Below, one piece after another: positions 11,395 through 21,655 of a stretch of DNA of 64,000 bases. Source of the DNA: Laguncularia racemosa (taxonomy: Eukaryota; Streptophyta; Magnoliopsida; Myrtales; Combretaceae); the NCBI GenBank assembly GCA_037954665.1, contig JBBMOL010000132.1, positions 992,001 through 1,056,000 on the forward strand. The letters run 5' to 3'. The translations under genes and the position numbers were made by a program. Numbering within the stretch: the stretch's first letter is position 1; each line of letters opens with the position of its first letter. Below the pieces are notes generated by a model. That model was given only the letters and a program-made list of their open reading frames with translations, did not search any database and was not told the DNA's origin.

Positions 11395-12716
11395 GATTGA
11401 TGTTAACTTCAGTTTTAGACTCTTTTTTTTTTTTTTTAAATTTTGTATCCTCGTTTCGGGATTCTGGTTCTTTTATGCGGTGTAGAATAAAGTTATTTTT
11501 TGACGGAATGAAATGCAATGGAACGGAGTCACAGTATTCAGTTCTTTCACGTGCTGATCGTTGGGGAATCCAATCATAGGGATTTAGTAGAATGAAGGGA
11601 TTGGCGTTTGTCCAAGGATTAATTCCTTGGAGAAAAATGTAATCTTGAACAGAATGGAATGAAAAGAAATGAACTTTCTCTGTGCTGAATCATTGTAGAA
11701 CAATGTTGGCTTTAACACAACCTAATGAAATTGAAGTGAATTGAATTCCTGTTTCTTTTTTTTTTTTTTTTGAGTGCTGATTGATGTTAATAAACGTGTG
11801 CCTTTTTTCTTAAACCATGAATTTTGGGTTTACAGCAGGTTCGGGAGTTTAACTTCTTTTTTTTTTTTTTTATTTGATGCAAAATTTATCAGTTTGAAGG
11901 AGTGAAAGGACACACGGGTTCTTCAGTTTGAATCTGCATGAATTTTTTTCATCTACACATGGGAGATTTCTTTGTGCATTGTTTGCTATCCCAAGCAATC
12001 ATTGTTGTTGCAAATCTTTTAGCTCATTTGCAGCCTAGAAAATGCAGTGTTGGTTGCATTGTGAACTGAGATTACAGTGCCTCTGCCTCTACCTCTATAT
12101 GCTCTCATTGAAAGTCATATGAAATTCAGTTTGACATTCCCGCATACCTAGATGTTAAGGACAAAATTCTTCCTAAGTGGATGTGAAGCAAAGATTTTCT
12201 TCTCTATCTTTGGGTTGGACAATATATCCTAGAAGTTTGTGGATTTCTGGATCAAATCTTGTTGCCTAGAATGGTAACTTAAGGAGAAATTGACATTGTG
12301 TGTGCATCTTCATTTATCTTTCAACACCATTGACCTTGTGTGTGCATCTTCATTTATATTTGGAAAAGACCACCCTCTGGCATTCCACTAGAAAATGGTT
12401 ATCAAGCATCTAAGGTTTTCGATAAATCAATAGAAATTTGAAACCATATAGTTTGTGAAGCAAAGCCAAGCCTTTGTCAATGCGAGTTAGATTGAGCGAA
12501 CCGATGATGTATGCAATTCTTGCTTGCAAACTGCTGATCAGTTATATAGAGAGCATATTATCTATATCAGCTTCTTGTTATCCCTTTGGCACAGAGGAAT
12601 ACTTTTATATCATCCTGTATAGAATGCGGATCTTTTATTGGAGTATTCTCTGTTTTATATATTCTACTTCATTACCTATCTACGCTTTTAACGTTGCTAT
12701 GGTTCTTATGTTGAAC
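11395..12716 (+). other. 3' UTR and downstream non-coding DNA of the bL12m gene
   Basis: Holds AATAAA at 11486-11491, a plausible poly(A) signal, then several T-tracts (11419-11438, 11756-11772, 11854-11871). A roughly 50-bp imperfect tandem duplication, 'ttgtgtgtgcatcttcattta', occurs at about 12294-12358. No second gene is supported; the open stretch at 12474-12782 has no recognisable domain. Confidence 0.5.
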
Positions 12717-12721
12717 TATCC

Positions 12722-13235
12722 TGACGCAGCGAGAAAAGCGTACAAACACAAGATCAATTCTAGAATTGGATCTCACGAATAAACAAAGAATAATTTGAGT
12801 TTATTCCTTGAAAATCTCAATTGCGCACAATCGAGAAAGCAGAGAAAACTCTTCTCTAAATGTGTATATTTTGACAAAGATTAAAAACTAACCTTAAAAA
12901 TGACCTAGTAACTATATATAGTTCTTAAGGAAACAATTAAAAAGAAAATATATATGTATACGTGGAAATAAATATATGTATACACGTCTGTCATCTGATT
13001 TATACACGGCCGTGTATAAGACCGTGTATATCTCTGTGGATTCTCCTGACACAATACACGGCCGTGCTTTCTGGCCGTGTATGTTTCTGGGAATCATCCT
13101 AACATAACACACGGCTATGCCTTCTGGTCGTGTATAAGACTGTGTATGTTTCTGGGAGCTTCTAGACACATTACACGGCCGTGCCTTGTAAAAGACACGC
13201 CCGATCAACCCGTGTTAGCTATGATGCCCGCATCA
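12722..13235 (-). repeat. 3' LTR of the 12.7-17.7 kb gypsy element (514 bp)
   Basis: Starts tgacgcagcg and ends gcatca on the plus strand. It holds an internal array of units with the near-palindrome acacggccgtgt; 'ccgtgc'-type cores end at 13067, 13120 and 13184. It is 77 bp shorter than its partner LTR, by one 65-bp unit plus 12 bp. Confidence 0.92.
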
Positions 13236-14299
13236 TTCTCTCCCGCCAATGAAGAACTCGACCCCGAGTTCTTTTCAGGATACAATGGTGTGTCATCTGA
13301 ATGGAAAAGAGATAAATCCGCTACATTGAAAGTGCATGAAATATTCATATCGTCTAAGAGCTTGACGATATACGCGTTGTCATTGATCTTGCGCACTACT
13401 TCATAAGGGCCATATTTCTTTGGTTGTAGTTTCCCATACTTACCCACAGGGAAACGCTCTTTCCGAAGATGAACCATCACCTGATTGCCCACTTCAAACA
13501 GCTTCTTCCGCCTGTGTTTATCAGCAGCCCCCTTATACCTGGTATTAGCTTCTTCAATCTTCTGTCTGACTTCCGCTATGGTGGCTTGGCATTGTTCAGC
13601 CATATGCTTAGCAGCGACGTCACCCACCACACCCTTGGGTTTGATCAGGTCCAGCACATGTTGTGGCGTTTTGGTATACACTACCGAGAACGGTGATCTT
13701 CCAATAGTTCTATGGACAGAACTATTGTAGGCGAACTCAACTTGAGCCAAAGCTTGATCCCACTGCCCTGGCTTCTCACGGAAAATGCTCTTAATTAGAT
13801 TCCCGAGGGTCTGGTTGGTCACTTCTGTCTGACCATCAATTTGAGGGTGAGCTGTACTGCTGTAATTTAGGGATGAGTCAAACATGTACCAAAGAGTCCT
13901 CCAAAAGTAACTAAGGAACTTGCTATCTCTATCGAAGGTGATGGATTTTGGAACACCATGTAGACGCACCACTTCCTTAAAGAATAGTCGTGCAATGGCC
14001 CGTGCGTCAGCGGTCTTCCTACAGGGAATAAAGTGCGCCATCTTGGAGAACCTGTTAACTACAACAAAAATAGAGTCAGCACCTCGTTGGGTACAAGGCA
14101 AACCAAGTACAGAATCCATCGACAGATCTTCCCAAATGTTCTCAAGCACTGGTAGGGGAGTATATAGGCCAGTGTTTTGAGACTGTCCCTTCGACACTTG
14201 GCAAATATAACACCTTTCCACAATTCTATAAACATCCCTCCTTAGCCGAGGCCAAAAGTATCTCTCGGCAATTGCAGCTAAGGTCTTGTCTCTTGACAT
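13205..14299 (-). pseudogene. integrase remnant of the 12.7-17.7 kb gypsy element
   Basis: The 364-codon open frame starts inside the integrase zinc domain (SRDKTLAAIAERYFWP, then CYICQ) and lacks the two upstream histidines. The catalytic core holds the three acidic positions in context: LSMDSVLGLP, TFDRDSKFLS and GQTEVTNQTL. The C-terminal part carries KYGPYEVVRKINDNAYIVKL and FNVADLSLFH. Translation ends 30 bp inside the 3' LTR, common in this group. The frame itself is uninterrupted, but the protein would lack its N-terminal fold. No clear chromodomain is seen after it. Confidence 0.9.
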
Positions 14300-15695
14300 G
14301 TTTAATAAACCTCCTGTAAAAATTGGCTAAGCCCAGAAAACTTCTCAGCTTAGTGACGGCTTTTGGAGTAGGCCACTCTCTGGTCACCTTCACTTTCTCA
14401 TCATCCACTATCACCCCCTCATTGCTAATTATGAACCCAAGGAACAATAGTTGCCTTGACAAAAATATGCATTTTTTTAAATTGACATACAATTTATTTT
14501 CTTTCAACACAGACATAACACACCTCAAATGTTCAAGGTGTTCTTTCTCAGACTTACTGAACACCAAGATATCATCAAAATACACTACAATGAAGCGACC
14601 ATTAAAGGGTTTCAGTACCTGGTTCATCACACGCATGAAGGTGCTTGGCGCGTTACTAAGACCAAACGGCGTCACCAACCATTCATACAACCCCTCCTTG
14701 GTTTTGAACGCCGTCTTCCATTTATCTCCAGCGCGGATTCGAATTTGATGGTATCCGCTCCTCAGATCTATCTTGGAGAAGATAGTGGCTCCGCTCAACC
14801 TGTCCAACATGTCCTCCAGGCGTGGTATGGGGAATTTGTAACCTATAGTGATCTTGTTGATAGCCCTGCTATCAACACACATCCTCCAGCTCCCATCTTT
14901 CTTGGGAGTCAACAACGCTGGTACCGCGCACCGGCTCAGGCTGTCTTGGATAAATCCCTTATCCAATAGCTCTTAGACCTTCTCTTGAAGAATTTCGGTT
15001 TCCTTGGGGCTCATCCTTTAGTGTGGTAAATGTGGGAGACTAGCCCCAGGCACTAAGTCTATTTGATGCTGGATATCCCTCAAAGGCGGTAGACCCTCAG
15101 GTAGGTCATCAGGAGCCACCTCCCTATATTCTTCCAGTAAACTCTTCACTGCTTCAGGAATTTCCACACTAAGCTCATCTTCTCCAACTGACACATCCTT
15201 CACTATTAGAGCATGAACCACCCGTGATTCCTTTAAATTAGCAACCAAATCCTTCTCCGATTGGGTGACAGTTAAGAAAGAACGACTTTCTGCTCTCTTC
15301 TCCCTCGAACGTCCCTCCTTCTTTAGCGGCAACAACGTATACCTCACACCCCCTTTCTCCAGCCTGTACACATTTTCCTTTCTAGCATGTTGTGCGTTTA
15401 CATCAAACTGTCATGGTCTGCCAAATAGGACATGACAGGCATCCATATCCACAATGTCACAAACGACCTCATCACGGTACTTCCCTATTGAGAACGGTAC
15501 CCTACACCTTTCCTTCACCTCAATCCTCTTTGCAGCTTTGATCCACCCTATGGTGTATGGATTTGGGTGTTTTTCGACAAGTAGCTGCAACTGCTTAACA
15601 ACTTTACTTCCAATGATATTTTCGTAGCTTCCACTAGCTACTATCAACTTGAACACCTTCCCACCAATGGTGCACCTAGTGCGGAACAACTGGTG
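14226..15695 (-). pseudogene. protease-RT remnant of the 12.7-17.7 kb gypsy element
   Basis: Protease: the region about 15689-15411 contains LIVASGSYENI. The catalytic Asp of the usual D-S-G triad is replaced by Ala, so the protease would be inactive. Linker and RT start: 15371-15018, with APDDLPEGLPPLRDI. RT: 14966-14300, with DGSWRMCVDSRAINKIT, KIDLRSGYHQIRI and the intact catalytic box YFDDILVFSKSE, ending at LRSFLGLANFYRRFI. The frame is constant from 15914 to 14226, with in-frame stops near 15696, 15409 and 15016 and in the segment before 14966. After FYRRFI the sequence changes abruptly to unrelated translation and the frame is lost, marking the deletion of RNase H. Confidence 0.9.
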
Positions 15696-17081
15696 TCATT
15701 GGGTAATCTCCTCCTGTTTCGGTGTTAGCATCATTCGCCTAATCACATAGGTCGGTTCTGCCACTTCTTCCTCCTCTTCATAGTAATCATCCTCTCCATC
15801 AGGTTCACAGCATACCTCATTTTCGTCTCCTCCATCAAGAATGTTAACACTTCTCCTAGCAGGGCACTCATTTGACTTATGACCAGGTTGATTACAACGG
15901 AAACACTTACCCAAAATCGGCTTGGCATATGGGTTGTTTTGTCTCTAGGTCCCCCTAGGCTTGATAGGTCTCTTTCCCTCACTCTTCTCTTCTTTCTTGG
16001 CGTTTTCTTCACTAGGCTTGTGTACAACACCTTTTTCTCTTCTCAATCCCCAACTTACTACTACTGCCAACGACATCATTGACATATCCCTTTCTTCCAC
16101 CTCCGTACCTACTACTCTGCTCCTGCAACATCAATTCAGCTCGTAGGGCCATGTTCTTCGCTTCGACCAAGTTTCTCACCATTGTGACCCCTATTTTATC
16201 CTTGATCTGGAGCTTCAGTCCTTCTACGTATCGTGCTACTTGTTGGCCTTCACTCTCCCTCAAGTCGTTCTGTTCGGCCAATCTCATGAATTCTATGGTA
16301 TATTCGTGCACGGATCATTGCCCCTGACGACACCGCTAATATTATTGGAACAATATCTGCTCATAGTCTGGAGGAAGGAAATCGTGTTGCAATAGCTGTT
16401 TCATGCGATACCACGTCCTCACCGGATGCCCACCCTCTCTCTGTCTCCTGTTCTGCAGCCTCTCCCACCATGCCGAGGCTCCACTCTTCAGCCTACATGC
16501 CACTAATCTAACTCGACAGTCTTCAGGAATTTCCATATAATCGAAAAATCGATCCACTTCGGCAATCCAATCTAGAAAACCTTCGATATTAAGACTGCCA
16601 TCAAACCATGGGATGTCAACCTTTAGGCGGTAATCCCCTCCTTCTCCTTGGTCATACCCGCAACGGTTTCTCCGATAACCAATATCCCTCTAGTTGTTCC
16701 CATATTGAATCAGGCGATAGCCACCACCATTACCACCTTGTCCTCGCTGTGGTCTACCTCCATTTGGGACCTCGTATTCATCGCCAGAGTCATCATTTTC
16801 TACCCTTCCCCACCTGTTCTCGACAACAGGTTGAACCAACTGTCTACCGTAGACATCAGTTGCTGCGACTGATTCCTACCAACATCCCCAACCCTATTGG
16901 GGTCTACTGTTATGGCATCGAAACGCTCGATCAATTTCTCAAGGCGTCGTTCCATACGCCCGACCTTTTGATGCATAGCGTCAAACTTCGCCCTCGGAAC
17001 CCATTGATGGGCTCCTTGTGATCTCGCATCCAGAACACCGTCAAGAACACGATCGCCGTCATCGCCTTGATTAGTTGACAT
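15696..17081 (-). pseudogene. gag remnant of the 12.7-17.7 kb gypsy element
   Basis: The likely start is the Met at 17081 (MSTNQGDDGD), shortly after the primer site. It runs through a heptad-like helix (about 17000-16920) and the retrotransposon gag domain (16557-16342, with ASAWWERLQ and the family's CRLKSGA). It then enters 16311-16012 (EYTIEFMRLAEQNDL). The nucleocapsid zinc knuckle CFRCNQPGHKSNEC at about 15908-15867 fits CX2CX4HX4C. A frame change occurs near 16800 and another between about 16010 and 15914. Three stops cluster at about 16320-16341, at codons where Gln or Arg would be expected. An acidic stretch follows the knuckle. Confidence 0.88.
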
Positions 17082-17100
17082 CTCCGCAGGAATTCGCCTT

Positions 17101-17112
17101 GCTCTGATACCA
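17101..17112 (-). promoter_or_regulatory. Primer-binding site, initiator tRNA-Met type
   Basis: Minus-strand TGGTATCAGAGC, the standard complement of the plant initiator tRNA-Met 3' end, two bases inside the 5' LTR. It would prime minus-strand DNA synthesis. Confidence 0.9.
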
Positions 17113-17114
17113 AT

Positions 17115-17705
17115 TGACGCAGCGAGGAAATCGTACAAACACGAGACCAAATCTAGGATTGGACCTCACGAATAAACAAAGAATAATCTAAGTTTATTCC
17201 TTAAAAATCTCAATTGTGCACAATCGAGAAAGCAGAGAAAACTCTTCTCTAAATGTGTATATTTTGACAAAGATTAAAAACTAACCCTAAAAATGACTTA
17301 GCAGCTATATATAGTTCTTAGGAAAACAATTAAAAAGGAAATATATATGTACACGTGGAAATAAATATATGTATACACGTCCGTCATCTGATTTATACAC
17401 GGTCGTGTATAAGACCGTGTATGTCTCTGTGGATTCTCCCGACACAATACACGGCCGTGCCTTCTGGCTGTGTATAATGCCGTGTATGTTTCTGTGAGTT
17501 TTTCTGACACAACATGCGACCGTGCCTTCTGACCGTGTATAAGATCGTGTATGTTTTTGGGAATCATCCTGACATAACACACAGCCGTGCCTTCTGGTTG
17601 TGTATAAGGCCGTGTATGTTTCTGGGAACTTCCGGACACATTACACGGCCGTGCCTTGTAAAAGACACGCCCGATCAACCCGTGTCAGCTACGATACTTG
17701 CATCA
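17115..17705 (-). repeat. 5' LTR of the 12.7-17.7 kb gypsy element (591 bp)
   Basis: Collinear with 12722-13235 with scattered mismatches. Its internal array has four core repeats, ending at 17460, 17525, 17590 and 17654, with periods of 65, 65 and 64 bp. The next two bases and the primer-binding site follow on the minus strand. Confidence 0.92.
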
Positions 17706-17710
17706 TATCC

Positions 17711-19459
17711 AACTGTTGAAAGTAATGATTACTAGGGACACTTCTACTTGCGAAGGCCAAAATGATTTCAAATTTCTCTTTTCATGGGATGATTTTCACA
17801 TTTTAGCTGATGGATCATGTATGTTTCTAAAGATTTTGTACTTCATCGTCACAAAATAGCTTCTTAAAGTATCTACAGACCTTAAACGTTACATTTTTAG
17901 TGATGAGCAGGAGTGAACGCCAAAGTGGCATTTTGATGTTGATTACTGTGTAGACTCTTGAATAAGGCTACATCCATTCAAGCTGTTGACTGGTTTGTGT
18001 CATATCCTATTTACCTTGAGAATATGAGAATTCAAAAGCCAAGTTTGATTATCATCATCCTTTGAGAGGGAATTGGTAGATAAATTCTGATTTAGAAGCA
18101 CACTGACCCTGGAATTATTTCAATGAAGAATTTCCTTCCCTTAACAATCTTCTCTAAAATAATTCAAGACTCAAATATGCTCCGTTCCACTTTAAAAAGA
18201 AACTGGCTAGGCGTCTCAATTTATGCCATACGTACATGCGTAATAGTAATTTAATCACAAGATGGAACGGGACTTATAGGTGGCAGAAATTTTGGACTTT
18301 CTACTAAGGCTTTTAGAATATGGATCGAGTTTCTCTATTCTCAAATGATCATTCGGCGGAAATGGATCCCCTTCAGTAGTAATTGCCACATACAAAGAAT
18401 CTTTTATGTCTATTATACATTTTGCTTTTTTATTCATACATAGCAGTATGACATTGAAGGGGGACACAGATGAGACAATATTTGGGGATAGGGAAATTTT
18501 ATTCATGGAATACATAATGAGAACTTGATAATAAGAAGAAACAATAAGCTTAGGTAACTCTATCAAAGATTTGTTAGGAGAAAACCCAACTGAAAGAGCT
18601 GGAGAATCTATGTTCCGTTCTTTCCAGGGAAAAATCTGAAAGTTGGAATTTGTGGAGTTTTTATTTGTATGTATTTATAGTGTAGTGAAAGACTGAAAAA
18701 TCGAATTTGCACCAAAGGTATAGTTGTACTTGTGTTAATGTATCGTTAGAAGTACCATGCTATTGGCCCTCCATGTGGTCCACTATCTAAAATAATAGAT
18801 CTACAAGGCGAAGATTTTTCTTGGGACAAGCCCTAGCATCCAACCGAAGGATATGGAAATGGCTGAAAACTCTCCCTCAGATCTCAGATTCTGAGAGTGT
18901 TGGGGCAGGAAATGTAAGTTACCAGAATATGGCAAGCACTGGAAATGAAGTTGCAGATGCGAGCATTTTCAAATACTGCATGGGAGGCATAACAGACAGG
19001 TCACTTTTGCTTGAGGAAAATTTCAGCATCTGCTTCAAATGAAGAACTTTCGGAGTGGGCAAGTCAGGCTGCCCCATAGACAGGATGTTCTCGCCACTGG
19101 TAATGTAGAACTTGTTCCTTTTACATTAGGTGGCCAGGCTGAATTATTAGTGATATCCGTAATTTGCTGAGATAAGGGAGTGCTCTTGTGAATTATGGGA
19201 CACGTCCTCCACCATTGACTTGATTTATTATTACTAAGGAGTAAGGAAGACAAAGTAAGAATAGGATGCACGCTGCCCCTATGTAATCCCTGATCAGCTA
19301 GATTAATTCTGGCAATTGATTGTTTTATTTATCTTTTCTTTGGGGCATCTCTCGTTTTCATGACTTGTATACTTAGCAAGTGGTTAAACTGAAAATTTCT
19401 CATTAGTTCATTGTTAAGTAGTTAAACTGGTTGGACTGAGTTATTGGCTTGCTCACTTC
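17711..19459. other. Non-coding stretch between the gypsy element and the LINE tail
   Basis: No complete gene is supported. The stretch 18790-19130 (+) has more balanced composition and a run of coding-like translation (ASNRRIWKWLKTLPQI... then, one frame over, SASNEELSEWASQ). It could be a decayed exon or gene fragment of an unrecognised protein. No splice structure could be built around it. The rest shows nothing. Confidence 0.3.
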
Positions 19460-19460
19460 C

Positions 19461-19850
19461 TTTTTTTTTTTGGTTAATTAAATAATTTATTAATTGAGGA
19501 AGGATGATACAACTGCTAAGCAGGAAGTGGGGAACATTGTTCCAACTTCAAAAATACAAAAACGATGAGGAAACTAGGATAAACTATACAGAATTAATTT
19601 GCAGGGATTTTGACATAATTAAGAACTTGTCTAACTACAGAAGAAGAAGCTGGTGGGAGCACTTCTCCAAGACGAACTGTGTTTCTAACTCTCCAAAGAG
19701 CGTAGATTGCAACTGACAAAGCCTCTTTCAAGCGACCTGGATGCAGGGTGTTGAAAGGAGGGTTGTCGTTACACCTAACCAAGACTTGCAAACAACTGGA
19801 CCATCCAGATGATCAGACCACACTTGTGAAGAGAACCGGGCACATAAAAA
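19461..19850 (-). mobile_element. Probable 5'-truncated LINE 3' end
   Basis: On the minus strand the short frame at 19791-19594 (AIYALWRVRNTVRLGE) resembles the Trp-Arg-Asn-containing tail of plant LINE ORF2. After its stop come about 130 bp of non-coding sequence, an AATAAA-like signal (aataaatt) and an A-tract (plus-strand T run at about 19461-19471). A short tail plus poly(A) is the usual form of a truncated LINE insertion. I could not identify a target-site duplication. It could instead be an unrelated processed sequence. Confidence 0.4.
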
Positions 19851-19859
19851 AAAAAAGGG

Positions 19860-20138
19860 ATGGGCATATCATTAAAATTCTGGAATTATCTTTGGCTTGA
19901 GTATTGTTGCTCTTATCAAAATGAAGTTTGCAACAAGAAATGGGAATATGAAATGTTTCTCTTCGAGAGGAAAGGGGAGATTGTGTATTTAGAAGAGTAT
20001 GACGACTTGAGAAGTCAACCTACAAACGGTAAGCTTTTTCAATGGAAACAAAATTTCTACAGAGAACTTCTCCGAACAATTGATTTTGAATATAATTTCT
20101 CTTCAAAGACTCCGCTGTATAAGCCGATAGAAGAATGA
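19860..20138 (+). other. Unrecognised 92-codon open frame
   Basis: Translation MGISLKFWNYLW... to ...FSSKTPLYKPIEE has protein-like composition, with mixed charged and aromatic residues and a segment KGEIVYLEEYDDLRS. No family is recognised. It could be an exon or exon fragment of a broken host gene. I see no obvious promoter, and neighbouring sequence on both sides is non-coding. Confidence 0.2.
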
Positions 20139-21406
20139 ACAGAGCGTCATGCCTTCTTAACCACCTGGAATGAAGCTCCTAGTTCCGTATGCAGCACAGT
20201 TCTACATCCTCAGAAGCTGTGACCTAAAATTGCCGCAATTAGGTTCGGAATTTGTCGTCGAAAGGATATAAAGCGAATGAGCCTCAACATTACTTTGCAG
20301 ACGTCCTGTGCAGTCGGCTTAGTTACTGACTGATTGATCCGAAACCATCAGGTGGCCACACCTACATAACAAAGACATTCCCGTTTTGATTAGTAGCAGA
20401 CGATTTCGATAGACACGATTCCAAGAAAGTTATTTTAAATGTAAGGGAAACTATAGGATGTTTTACATTCTTGTGCTCACCCTCCATGTAGATTTTCCTT
20501 CAGTAAGACCATAAGCAACAGGCCCGAGATGCCGAGAATCGTTGGATGCATACAGGTTATCAGTTCACCCAGAATCCAGACATGTCCCCTAAAAGCACCT
20601 ACATAATAGCATATGGCACTTAACGTTGATTGTCCTGAATAGATGAATGAAAATTAAATGAGTAAGTCCCTACAATCATGTACTATCGGATAACACTACT
20701 GAGAAACAACCCTACAGGTCTGCCTAGAGGTAAGTTCCAGGCAAATCCTGAGTTCTGCTGCACCGAGAGCTGCCTACTACCCTTATGCAAGTGATTTGCC
20801 CTGGTGATAGAACTTGTAGAACTCTAATTGACGTCTGTCTACTGCCAAGCGTCAATCAATTTGGCATAAATAAACTACATGCAACGAGGGTTTGACACCG
20901 GTCGATATTCCTAGGATCAATAGGTAAGTGACCTTATGACCTTCCATGGCAATTATGCGTTTCGTGACTCTTTCTAGGATTGACCCGTGATTTGACCAGC
21001 ACCACATCACCTAGTCCTACCTTCCCAAGCCGGTGTGAGAATCGGTCGGCCAATATAAGATCACCACTAAGATAAAGGTTGGAAACAAACTTGGACCATA
21101 TACCTGGAATTAACCAGAAAGATCGATTCAATGATTTCAATTGTAGAGCAAACACACACACACACATATATATATAATTTGGAAGGCTTCTTTTTGTTCA
21201 AGAGATCAATTCTCTTATAGTCGTAATGGTATTTACATAGTTTGATATAAAAAAATATAACTTTTTTCATCCATAATATTTCTTTCGTCTATTTTGAAAA
21301 ATTTTACCTTTTTCTAAATAATATATTATTTCATGAAAAACTATATGATGATCCCACAAAACTATAATGTGTAATATATCACAATTTTATGTATAATTAA
21401 ATAATA
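20139..21406. other. Non-coding DNA left of copia element 2
   Basis: No gene seen. A compound microsatellite (AC)n(AT)n lies at 21151-21177. Confidence 0.5.
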
Positions 21407-21411
21407 GTATT

Positions 21412-21592
21412 TGTTGAATATTCTACAATCTCTAAAATAAGAGAAAAAAAATATTTAGAACAAAAATAGAATACTAGTGTATATATGATAGATGTAGTTT
21501 CCTTTTCTTGAATATATACTTGTACAAAATAGAAGATTGTATTAACTATATATATTGCTAGAGAAGTAAAATAAATATAAGCTTTTCAAACA
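21412..21592 (+). repeat. 5' LTR of copia element 2 (181 bp)
   Basis: Starts TGTTGAATATTC and ends TTTTCAAACA. It aligns without gaps to 26042-26222 and is followed at once by the primer site. Confidence 0.93.
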
Positions 21593-21604
21593 TGGTATCA
21601 GAGC
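21593..21604 (+). promoter_or_regulatory. Primer-binding site of copia element 2
   Basis: TGGTATCAGAGC, complementary to the initiator tRNA-Met 3' end, abuts the LTR. Confidence 0.92.
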
Positions 21605-21655
21605 ATGGAAAAGATCTAGGACCAACAAAATAAAGAAATCAAAAAAGGAAGATCA

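Larger units (their letters stand above)
12722..17705 (-). mobile_element. Ty3/gypsy retrotransposon (minus strand), RNase H region deleted
   Basis: Both LTRs are complete, with TG...CA ends, and the flanks carry a perfect 5-bp target-site duplication, tatcc (12717-12721 and 17706-17710). In minus orientation the order is 5' LTR (17705-17115), tRNA-iMet primer site, gag with zinc knuckle, protease, RT, integrase, purine tract (ggcgggaga, next to 13236) and 3' LTR (13235-12722). RNase H and the integrase zinc-finger histidines are missing through an internal deletion near 14.29 kb. Several stops and frameshifts make it defective. The integrase C-terminus (INDNAYIVKL, FNVADLSLFH) has the style of plant chromovirus elements of CRM/Reina type, which is an inference. 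Confidence 0.93.

Noticed and set aside
12474..12782. 102-codon open frame rich in hydrophobic residues
   Set aside because: No recognisable domain. Its end runs into the LTR of the adjacent gypsy element (tgacgcagcg at 12722), so it is a chance frame.
17390..17660. Regularly spaced palindromic repeats resembling a CRISPR array
   Set aside because: They lie inside both LTRs of a eukaryotic gypsy element, the 'spacers' are themselves repeated, and no cas genes exist in this plant nuclear DNA.
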